From Pseudomonadota bacterium (lineage in GTDB: Bacteria; Myxococcota; UBA9042; PHBI01): a stretch of DNA of 7,860 bases. The DNA is taken from the NCBI GenBank assembly GCA_005788935.1, contig SYAK01000162.1, forward strand, positions 1 to 7,860. Reading direction: 5' to 3'. A model generated the notes under the pieces. It did no database searches and was not told where the DNA came from. It was given only the letters and a program-made list of their open reading frames with translations. Position numbers and translations under genes: made by a program. This document shows positions 1-6,302 of this stretch, piece after piece (position 1 is the first letter of the stretch; each line of letters begins with the position of its first letter).

Positions 1-14
1 CAGGAGGCGACTGA
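1..14 (+). CDS. possible 3' end of upstream gene (stop codon only)
   Basis: A TGA at 12-14 closes the one frame that would end just ahead of the spike gene, with only three visible sense codons (Gly-Gly-Asp) before it. The two-base gap to the next ATG matches the tight spacing elsewhere in this cluster, so an upstream operon member ending here is plausible. Nothing can be said about its product. The call rests only on spacing and could be chance. Confidence 0.3.
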
Positions 15-16
15 GC

Positions 17-596
<580 letters not shown>

Positions 597-598
<2 letters not shown>

Positions 599-602
599 GA
601 GG
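597..602 (+). promoter_or_regulatory. ribosome binding site fixing a GTG start
   Basis: AGGAGG overlaps the TAG stop of the spike gene (596-598) and lies 5 bases before the GTG at 608. It supports translation of the downstream gene from a GTG rather than from a later ATG. Confidence 0.75.
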
Positions 603-607
603 ACGAC

Positions 608-1282
608 GTGCCGCTGCCCATTTGCATCGAGATTCCGGAGCTGCCGGACGCGCTGAAGATCACGCTGCCCGGCGGCGTGACGATGGAGCACGTCAACCTG
701 ATGGAGGTGATTCAGCCGGCGCTGACGCCCCTCGTGCCGCTGTTCAACATCATCGACACCGTCGTCGCCGTCTTCAACTGCATCAAGGCGATCCCCGACA
801 CGCTCGGTCCGCCGCCCGACCCGACGGCGATCGCGGCCTGCATCCCCGAGCTCGCCGAGAAGGTGAACGCGCTGCTGCGGCTCATCCCGCAGCTCTCGCT
901 GCCCTACACGATCATCGGGCTCATCGACCTCGTCATCGACACGCTCCGGCAGGCGCGGAGTCAGCTGCTCCACCTTCAGCAGCAGACGGTGCAGATCCTC
1001 GGCGCCATCGACCGCGCGACCGAGCTCGAGGACGCCGGCCTCATGGCGATCACGAGCTGCGCGCAGGCGAACGTGGCGCAGGAGGCTGCCAACGTCGGCA
1101 AGTCGCTCGCGAGCCTCGGCAAGCTCATCGGGCTGCTCAACCTGTTCCTCGGCATGGTCGGCGGCCCCGAGGTCCCGGACCTGTCGAACCTCGCGGGGCG
1201 TCCGCTCGACGAGGCCATCGCGCCGATCGACGCCGTGATCGCGTCGCTGCAGGCGGTGCGCTCCGCCATCCCGGTGCCGTGA
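608..1282 (+). CDS. unrecognised helical protein between spike and gp25
   Basis: I do not recognise this 224-residue protein. It looks mostly alpha-helical with long hydrophobic faces: residues 37-60, 96-113 and 166-185 are rich in Leu, Ile, Val and Phe but interrupted by Asp, Asn or Lys, so they read as amphipathic packing helices rather than clear membrane spans. Residues 113-145 contain a Gln/Leu-rich stretch (around LLHLQQQ) that could be coiled coil. Cysteines are at 6, 58, 78 and 151, too scattered for an obvious zinc site. No signal peptide or catalytic motif is visible. It starts at GTG 9 bases after the spike gene with a perfect AGGAGG, and ends 11 bases before gp25, so it is surely co-expressed with the baseplate. 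Options are a spike-associated hub or tip component, an assembly chaperone, or a small carried effector. The sequence does not choose among them. Confidence 0.82.
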   Translation: MPLPICIEIPELPDALKITLPGGVTMEHVNLMEVIQPALTPLVPLFNIIDTVVAVFNCIKAIPDTLGPPPDPTAIAACIPELAEKVNALLRLIPQLSLPYTIIGLIDLVIDTLRQARSQLLHLQQQTVQILGAIDRATELEDAGLMAITSCAQANVAQEAANVGKSLASLGKLIGLLNLFLGMVGGPEVPDLSNLAGRPLDEAIAPIDAVIASLQAVRSAIPVP

Positions 1283-1283
1283 T

Positions 1284-1288
1284 GGAGG
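1284..1288 (+). promoter_or_regulatory. ribosome binding site deciding the gp25 start
   Basis: GGAGG sits 5 bases before the ATG at 1294. The alternative in-frame ATG at 1282 overlaps the preceding stop but has no comparable purine stretch in front, and this site would lie inside its reading frame. The start at 1294 is therefore preferred. Confidence 0.65.
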
Positions 1289-1293
1289 GGGCG

Positions 1294-1683
1294 ATGTTCG
1301 AACTGCACGGGCTGCTCACCCCGTTTCGACGCGACAAGAAGCGGGACTTCGCCTCGGGCTCGGGTCCCGAGCTCCTGCGCGCCAAGGTGCTGCAGGCGCT
1401 CATGACCGAGGGCGCTGGCCCCCGCGCGTCGGGGGAGCTTCCCTGGCGGACGAGCTTTGGGGCCGGCCTCCACCTCCTGCGCCACCAGCGCAACGACGAG
1501 GTCCTCGCGGCGCTCGCACGGGTCTATGTCCGCGACGCGCTCGCCCGGTGGGTGCCGAGCGCGCAGCTCGTCGCGCTCCATGTGAGCCGCGATGACGCTT
1601 CGCTCGTCCTGCGGCTGCGCGTTCGTGAGCGGCAGACGGGCGTCGAGGTGAGCGTCGAGACGACGCGGGAGGCACAGCGATGA
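1294..1683 (+). CDS. gp25/gpW-family baseplate wedge protein
   Basis: At 129 residues this is the usual size for the gp25/gpW/TssE family, small wedge proteins that link the baseplate to the first sheath ring. The family pattern is visible as a helical N-terminal half ([12 protein letters not shown], 27-38), then the turn P50[12 protein letters not shown] (50-62), the helix [17 protein letters not shown] (70-86), and a C-terminal beta pair ([19 protein letters not shown], 92-110). The position where family members usually carry W-E-P-R reads W86-V87-P88-S89, so the conserved Glu and Arg are replaced. The family assignment rests on length, the G-x-G-L segment and the position just before a J-like gene. 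Its stop overlaps the next start by four bases (ATGA, 1680-1683), which implies translational coupling. Confidence 0.82.
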   Translation: MFELHGLLTPFRRDKKRDFASGSGPELLRAKVLQALMTEGAGPRASGELPWRTSFGAGLHLLRHQRNDEVLAALARVYVRDALARWVPSAQLVALHVSRDDASLVLRLRVRERQTGVEVSVETTREAQR

Positions 1684-3191
1684 GCCTGCTCCCGACGACG
1701 GTCGACTACACCGACAAGGACTTCGACGCGCTGCGTGCGCGCCTCATCGCACTGGTTCGCAGCGTGTTCCCGGACTGGACCGACTTCGAGGTCGCGGGCT
1801 TCGGCAACGTGCTCATCGAGCTCTACGCCTTCGTCGGCGACGTCCTGACGTTCTACCAGGACAACCTCGCCCGCGAGTCGCGGCTCGTCACCGCGACGCA
1901 GCGCAAGAACGTCATGGCGCTCGCCCAGATGCTTGGGTACCGCCTGCAAGGCGCCCGCGCGGCAACGGCCGAGGTCGAACTCACGCTCACGCGCAGCCCG
2001 ACGGCCGACGTCGTGTTCCCCGCGGGTACGGTCGTTCGCACGCAGGAGGTGACCGAGCCGGTCCGCTTCCAGCTGATGGCCGACGCGGTCGTCGCCGCCG
2101 GGCAGAACCCGCCCCGCGTGAAGGTCCTCGCGGAGCACTCGCGGCCTCACCAGCAGCTCACCGACGCGCGTGGCCTGAAGGGCCTCGAGGTGGTGCTCGA
2201 CCGGACGCCGTACCTCGATGGGTCCGCGCTCGTGACCACCGCGACGGGGGCGTACACCGAGGTCGAGAGCTTCCTCGACTCTGGGCCGAACGACCGGCAC
2301 TTCCTCGTCCGAGTGGACCAGAACGATCGGGCCACGCTGCGCTTCGGCGACGGGCGCAACGGCCTGCCACCGTCGGGCACGGTCACGGTCCGCTACAAAA
2401 CCGGCGGCGGCACCTCGGGCAACGTGGACGCCGGGCGCCTCGTCGTGGTCGAGGGCGCGTTCAGCGACGCGCACGGCCGCCCGGTCCAGGTCGCGGCGAC
2501 GAACGCCGGTCCCGCCACGGGCGGCACGGACCGGCAGACGGCGGCTTCGGCCAAGCTGCTCGCCCCTGAGAGCCTGCGCGTGCTCACCCGCAGCGTCGCG
2601 CGCGAGGACTTCGAGATCAACGCGCGCCGGCTGCCCGCCGTGGCACGCGCGCTGATGCTGACGGCGAACGAGGACCCGAGCATCGATGAGAACGCGGGGG
2701 TGCTCTACGTGATCCCGCAGGGCGGTGGCGCACCGACGCCAGCGCTGAAGAACCTCGTGCTGCGGCAGGTCACCGAGGTCTACCCATGCACCCTGACGTT
2801 CCAGGTGAGCGTGCTCGACCCGGTCTACCGCCGGCTCGACATCAAGGCGCGTGTGTTCCTGCGTCCAGGCGTCTCGGGCACCACCGTCCGCGCGCGCATC
2901 CTCCAGAACCTCTCCACCTACTTCCGCGTCTCCGAGCCCGACGGCACGCCCAACACCCGCGTCGACTTCGGCTTCAACCTGAAGAATGCCGATGGCTTCC
3001 CCGTCGGGGAGATCGCGTGGTCCGACGTCTTCAACGTCATCCGCGACACCGAGGGCGTCCGGAAGATCGGCGACGCGCCCGGAGATCTGACGCTGAACGG
3101 ACTCCCTGCCGACGTGCGCCTGCGCGTCCAGGAGTTCCCGACGCTCGGCACGGTGACGCTCGTGAACGGCGACACCGGAGGGGCGCTCTAA
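1680..3191 (+). CDS. baseplate J-like wedge protein
   Basis: This 503-residue protein is a baseplate J / gp6-type wedge subunit, the main structural arm joining neighbouring wedges around the spike. The N-terminal region (1-90) has the helical [14 protein letters not shown] start and the [11 protein letters not shown] segment typical of the longer members. Residues 92-160 are beta-rich with the characteristic [11 protein letters not shown] (111-121). The diagnostic core is FGDGRNG-x-P-x-x-G (222-233) followed by [11 protein letters not shown] (239-249). Residues 302-324 carry the family's [11 protein letters not shown]...VARA helix-strand, and the remainder is an alpha/beta C-terminal domain (340-490). 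It is longer than the roughly 300-residue P2 J, as in many tail-like particles. GGGAGG at 1667-1672 lies 7 bases before the ATG. The stop TAA shares its last A with the next ATG. Only one J-type gene is seen here, whereas several injection systems have two. Confidence 0.92.
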   Translation: MSLLPTTVDYTDKDFDALRARLIALVRSVFPDWTDFEVAGFGNVLIELYAFVGDVLTFYQDNLARESRLVTATQRKNVMALAQMLGYRLQGARAATAEVELTLTRSPTADVVFPAGTVVRTQEVTEPVRFQLMADAVVAAGQNPPRVKVLAEHSRPHQQLTDARGLKGLEVVLDRTPYLDGSALVTTATGAYTEVESFLDSGPNDRHFLVRVDQNDRATLRFGDGRNGLPPSGTVTVRYKTGGGTSGNVDAGRLVVVEGAFSDAHGRPVQVAATNAGPATGGTDRQTAASAKLLAPESLRVLTRSVAREDFEINARRLPAVARALMLTANEDPSIDENAGVLYVIPQGGGAPTPALKNLVLRQVTEVYPCTLTFQVSVLDPVYRRLDIKARVFLRPGVSGTTVRARILQNLSTYFRVSEPDGTPNTRVDFGFNLKNADGFPVGEIAWSDVFNVIRDTEGVRKIGDAPGDLTLNGLPADVRLRVQEFPTLGTVTLVNGDTGGAL

Positions 3192-3739
3192 TGGGCCTTC
3201 AGAATCCGAGCTTCGAAGTCGCCGGCGCACTCCCAGGCGAGGCGGAACACTGGGTGCTCGTGTCGGTGACGAGCCTCGAGGCCATTGCTGGCTTCGGTGC
3301 GGCCCCCGAGCGCGCCTGCGAGGACTTCGAGGGGTGGCTCGCGTTCTGGGGAACCCTGGCAGACGTCCCGCTCGTTCGCGCCTTCTTCGACGTCGCGGCC
3401 GAGGGCTACGAGGACTTCGCTGAGGGCTGGGCGACCGACCTGTACCTGCTCGAGCTCCCGCCAGCGCAGCTGGTCCCCGCGAACTTCGCGCCCGGCGATG
3501 TCGAGGCCTGCGAAGTCGGTTGGGCGAACGCGCCCTTTGCGATCGACTGGTCCGCCGTCGTTGGTGCCGCCGCGGTGTTCGACGGTGAAAACCGCGAGGA
3601 CTTCGAGGACCAGTGGAGCAGCAACCACCTCTACGCGTGGACCTGGTCGGCGGTCGTGAGCGCGACCGCGATGTTCGACGCCGGCGCGCAGGCCCGGGAG
3701 GACTTCGAGAACGACTGGACCCTCGCCACCACCCTCTGA
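3191..3739 (+). CDS. acidic Trp-rich protein with ~31-residue EDF/W repeats
   Basis: I do not recognise a named family for this 182-residue protein. It opens with NPSFEVAGALPGEAEHW (5-21), a pattern often seen at the start of beta-sandwich ligand-binding modules. It then carries five degenerate repeats centred on E-D-F-x-x-x-W, with the tryptophans at 49, 80, 111, 142 and 176. The third copy has lost the aromatic (E-A-C-E-V-G-W). Copies four and five are preceded by a shared WSAVVxAxAxFD segment (120-130, 152-162). By hand count it has 31 Asp/Glu, 4 Arg, no Lys and 10 Trp. GGAGGGG at 3177-3183 supports the start, which overlaps the J stop by one base. It is probably a structural or peripheral baseplate protein, inferred only from position and repeat form. 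The real start is 3191: the open frame extending upstream to 2786 lies wholly inside the J gene. Confidence 0.82.
   Translation: MGLQNPSFEVAGALPGEAEHWVLVSVTSLEAIAGFGAAPERACEDFEGWLAFWGTLADVPLVRAFFDVAAEGYEDFAEGWATDLYLLELPPAQLVPANFAPGDVEACEVGWANAPFAIDWSAVVGAAAVFDGENREDFEDQWSSNHLYAWTWSAVVSATAMFDAGAQAREDFENDWTLATTL
3320..3718 (+). repeat. degenerate in-frame repeats encoding EDF-x(3)-W units
   Basis: The 12-mer GAGGACTTCGAG occurs exactly at 3320-3331, 3596-3607 and 3698-3709, and as an 11-base partial copy at 3410-3420. The five encoded units end on Trp codons spaced 31, 31, 31 and 34 residues apart. Intervening DNA has diverged, so this is a protein-level repeat of old duplications rather than a recent tandem DNA array. 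Confidence 0.75.
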
Positions 3740-3751
3740 AGGAGCACACGC

Positions 3752-4447
3752 ATGGCCAGCACCGATTGGACCTACCTCAACGACGGCCTCGACATCGCGA
3801 CGGTCGATCGCGGCGTCACGGCCGGCATCGCGCGCCCGCCGGGCGGCGGCAGCTTCCTGTTCGCCTTCAACTCCCTCGCTGCCGTGCAGGGCTCGGTGGC
3901 GTTGTTCGCCAACCAGGTGGGCTTCGCGCCGATGGCCAAGGGCGCCTCCATCCGGGGTGCCGTGCAGCGCGGCCCCGGCGGCGGTTCCACTGGCTTCGCG
4001 CCGTTTCTGTACCTCTGCTGCCAGGGCAACTCGGTCAACGATCAGGCGTACCTCCTCGGCCTCTCCGACGATGACCCGCACCGGATCGTGCTTCGCAAGG
4101 GCACCGTGACCGGCGGCCTCGCGAGCTCGGACGGCCCGGGCGTGCTGCTCAAGTCGGGCGAGAGCTTCACGCAGGCCACGTGGCTGCACCTTCGGCTCGA
4201 CGTCATCGTGAACGCCAACGGCGACGTGGTGCTCAAGGTCTACCGCAACGCCCTCGACACCCATCCGCTCGGCAGCGCGCCCGACTGGCAGCCGGTCGCC
4301 GGCATGACCGAGTTCATCGACGATCACCTCGGCATCAACAGCGGCAGCCAGCCGCTGACGTCGGGGCGAGGGGGCTTTGGGTTCGCGGTCCGCGACGTGA
4401 CCCGGCGCGGCTTCTTCGACCACCTCGAGCTCTATCGGCAGGTCTGA
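3752..4447 (+). CDS. beta-rich structural protein, possibly lectin-like (LamG/ConA-type) fold
   Basis: This 231-residue protein is predicted to be largely beta-strand with no signal peptide or membrane segment. The N-terminal half has Gly-rich turns (G31-G33, G75-G78) and a Cys pair (C89-C90). The C-terminal half alternates strands and turns in the way of concanavalin/LamG-type sandwiches: TWLHLRLDVIVNANGDVVLKVY (143-164), W179-x-P-V, FIDDHLGINSG (188-198), then GGFGFAVRDV (207-216) and a closing FFDHLELYRQV (221-231). The ending Gly-x-Gly-Phe-x-V ... D-H-x-x-x-Y resembles how such domains finish, but I cannot assign a specific family. AAGGAG at 3739-3744 is 7 bases before the ATG. Placed among baseplate genes, it could be a peripheral or receptor-binding decoration, which is inference. 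Confidence 0.8.
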   Translation: MASTDWTYLNDGLDIATVDRGVTAGIARPPGGGSFLFAFNSLAAVQGSVALFANQVGFAPMAKGASIRGAVQRGPGGGSTGFAPFLYLCCQGNSVNDQAYLLGLSDDDPHRIVLRKGTVTGGLASSDGPGVLLKSGESFTQATWLHLRLDVIVNANGDVVLKVYRNALDTHPLGSAPDWQPVAGMTEFIDDHLGINSGSQPLTSGRGGFGFAVRDVTRRGFFDHLELYRQV

Positions 4448-4449
4448 CC

Positions 4450-4851
4450 ATGGCACGCACCGCCTTCGACGCACGGCTCGGGACGACGCAGGGCCGCGCG
4501 CTCGCCTCGAGCGTCGGTACGGTCGCGCCGTCGGGGGACTACCTGTTCGTCCTCGGCGACGCGGAGCGCGGGCGATTCCACGACCTGGCTCCAGGCGATC
4601 ACGCCGAGGTGCAACAGGTCGTCGACCTCACCGGGGTCGATCTCGTGCGGGCGCAGCTGCGGCTGCGGGTTCCGCCGTCGACGCCCGCCGACCTTCGCTG
4701 GGCCGCGTCGATTCGCGTGGATGGTGTGCCTTTCGCGCAGGCCACGTCCGCCGCAGGCCGTGAACGCGCGCTGACGGACCTCGCCGCGAACGTCTCGAAG
4801 CTCTCGGGCGTCCATACGGTCGCAGTGCGCCTCGCGCTCGAGGGGGCCTGA
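4450..4851 (+). CDS. small beta-rich protein of unknown function
   Basis: This 133-residue protein begins 2 bases after the preceding stop. The only purine signal before it is a weak AGG at 4440-4442, so translation probably depends on coupling. Strand-like segments are YLFVLGD (31-37), a stretch ending QQVVDLTG (55-62), VRAQLRLRVP (66-75), LRWAASIRVDGVPFAQ (82-97) and VHTVAVRLALEG (121-132), consistent with a compact jelly-roll or similar beta sandwich. No catalytic motif, cysteine or export signal is visible. It may work with the beta-rich protein before it or the gpI fusion after it, since the three are nearly abutting. No functional name is justified. Confidence 0.75.
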   Translation: MARTAFDARLGTTQGRALASSVGTVAPSGDYLFVLGDAERGRFHDLAPGDHAEVQQVVDLTGVDLVRAQLRLRVPPSTPADLRWAASIRVDGVPFAQATSAAGRERALTDLAANVSKLSGVHTVAVRLALEGA

Positions 4852-4854
4852 GCC

Positions 4855-6192
4855 ATGGCGACCTTCGAGCTTGCCGCGCTGTTCGTTGACGCCGTCGCTG
4901 CCGTCCAGGCCATCGATCGGCCGTTGCTCGTCAACCGCGACCCGGGCCCCGACGAGAGCTGCGTGCCGCTCGACGCGTGGCTGGCGCTCGAGATCGTCGA
5001 TGTCGGAACGGACGGGGTCGACCGCGCGTCCGTGCGCGTCTGGGTCGACGGCGCGCTCGCCTTCGAAGGCGGCGGAACACCTGAGCTCCGCTCCGGTTTC
5101 GACGGTCTGGGGTCCGCGGTCACGGCCACCGCCGACACGCTGCGCGTGGTGCTCGCGCCGACCGCGTTCTTCGCCAGCGAAGCCGTCGTCGAGGTCCGCG
5201 TCGTCGCAACGACGGTCGGCGGCGCACACGCCCTCGACCAGACCTACCGCTTCACCATCGAGGACCGAACGGCGCCGCGCCTCGTCGCCGGTCAGGCCAC
5301 AGGGAGCCGCTCCCTCCGTCTTGGCTTCGACGAGCCGGTGGCCGTCGTCGACCCAGAGGGCTTCGCGCTGACCGCCCTCGACGCCCCCGCGGTGCCGGTC
5401 GTGGTCGTCGACGCCACGGCCGAAGGCTCGACGGTCCACCTGACGCTCGACACCGAGCTCACGCCCGACGCCCGCTACCGCGTCTCCGTGTCGGGCGTGG
5501 CCGACCTGGCGGGCAACCTCCTGCTCCCGCCGTTCCATCAGACCACGGTCCCGGGCTTTCGCCCGCCGCGCCCCGAAGCGCGTCGCTTCGACCTGTGGTC
5601 GATGCTGCCGAAGTACAACCGCCGCGAGGACGTGACGGGCGACCTCGCGCGCCTCGTCGCCTGTCTCCAGGAGACGACGGACCTGCTGCTCGCCGAGGTC
5701 GACCGATTCCCTGAGGTGTTCGACCTCGAGCGCGCGCCCGAGCCGTTTGTTGACCTCATCCTCGAGGACCTCGGCAACCCGTTCCCCTTCGACCTCGACG
5801 CGCTCGGGAAACGGCGCCTCGCGTCGGTGCTCGTCGAGATGTACCGACAGAAGGGCACCGCTCGCGGGATCATCAACGCGGTCCGGTTCTTCCTGGGCGT
5901 CGAGATCCGCGCCATCACCGCCTACGCCGGCGAGGCGCTCGTGCTCGGCGAGTCGGAGCTCGGCGTCGACTGGGTCCTTGGCCCCTCGAGCCGGTTCGCC
6001 CGCTACGCCTTCGACGTCGTCGTCGACGTGCCGCTCACCACCGCGCAACGCGCACAGCTGCGCGCCATCGTCGAGTACCTGAAGCCTGCGCACACCCACT
6101 TCGTGACCCTCGTCGAGCCGTCACCGCCGGCCTTCATCGACCACTGGGAGCTCGGGGTGAGCGAGGTTGGTGTGACGACCGACCTGCATTGA
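4855..6192 (+). CDS. gpI-like tail protein fused to N-terminal Ig-like domains
   Basis: This 445-residue chimera has a C-terminal half (about 245-445) that reads as a P2 gpI-type tail protein, the baseplate component linking the J wedge to the fibre. It contains [18 protein letters not shown] (247-264), [20 protein letters not shown] (277-296), [20 protein letters not shown] (330-349), LGESELG (364-370), the YLKPAHTHF segment (408-416) and [11 protein letters not shown] (429-439). The N-terminal half looks like two Ig-like sandwiches: about 25-137 (with [20 protein letters not shown] at 44-63) and about 138-232, where LRLGFDEPV (154-162) and [19 protein letters not shown] (203-221) recall the bacterial Ig-like Big_5/SbsA type. 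P2 gpI is under 200 residues, so about 240 residues are added here. GAGGGGG at 4840-4846 precedes the ATG by 8 bases. The gpI part is well supported, the Ig assignment moderately. Confidence 0.87.
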   Translation: MATFELAALFVDAVAAVQAIDRPLLVNRDPGPDESCVPLDAWLALEIVDVGTDGVDRASVRVWVDGALAFEGGGTPELRSGFDGLGSAVTATADTLRVVLAPTAFFASEAVVEVRVVATTVGGAHALDQTYRFTIEDRTAPRLVAGQATGSRSLRLGFDEPVAVVDPEGFALTALDAPAVPVVVVDATAEGSTVHLTLDTELTPDARYRVSVSGVADLAGNLLLPPFHQTTVPGFRPPRPEARRFDLWSMLPKYNRREDVTGDLARLVACLQETTDLLLAEVDRFPEVFDLERAPEPFVDLILEDLGNPFPFDLDALGKRRLASVLVEMYRQKGTARGIINAVRFFLGVEIRAITAYAGEALVLGESELGVDWVLGPSSRFARYAFDVVVDVPLTTAQRAQLRAIVEYLKPAHTHFVTLVEPSPPAFIDHWELGVSEVGVTTDLH

Positions 6193-6302
6193 CGGCGCGC
6201 GTGTCCCAGCCCGCTCGGTCCCTGGCTCTACTCCGATGGGGCAAGCCCCCGTGACGACGTCCGTGCGGACCCACCGCTCGGAGCCACAGGAGCCGAGCGC
6301 GC
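6193..6302 (+). promoter_or_regulatory. 110-base intergenic leader with inverted repeats before the fibre gene
   Basis: This is the only sizeable gap in the cluster. CGCTCGG (6275-6281) and CCGAGCG (6293-6299) form a perfect 7-bp stem whose 11-base loop holds the fibre ribosome binding site AGGAG (6288-6292). A second CGCTCGG at 6212-6218 could compete for the same partner. Two small palindromes lie between them, GGGG-CAAG-CCCC (6238-6249) and GTCC-GTGC-GGAC (6259-6270). No T-run follows any stem, so an intrinsic terminator is not supported, and I see no convincing -35/-10 pair. A structure modulating fibre translation is possible, but in DNA this GC-rich such stems also arise by chance. Confidence 0.4.

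Noticed and set aside
2786..3190. Upstream extension of the repeat-protein frame inside the J gene
   Set aside because: It is a Pro/Arg-rich shadow of J. The ATG at 3191 has a good ribosome binding site and abuts the J stop.
1524..3749. A 741-codon open frame on the minus strand opposite the J and repeat-protein genes
   Set aside because: It is Arg/Ser/Pro-rich with no domain-like pattern and lies opposite a clear J gene. Long antisense frames are expected when third positions are nearly all G or C.
3188..4474. A 428-codon minus-strand open frame spanning three plus-strand genes
   Set aside because: It crosses several gene boundaries that have good ribosome binding sites on the plus strand, and its composition is that of a shadow frame.
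4432..6099. A 555-codon minus-strand open frame opposite gpI and its neighbour
   Set aside because: It is Arg/Glu/Asp/Val-heavy low-complexity shadow coding opposite a well-supported gpI protein.
6238..6270. Small palindromes as an intrinsic terminator before the fibre gene
   Set aside because: Stems are only 4-5 bp and no T-run follows, so a terminator is not supported.
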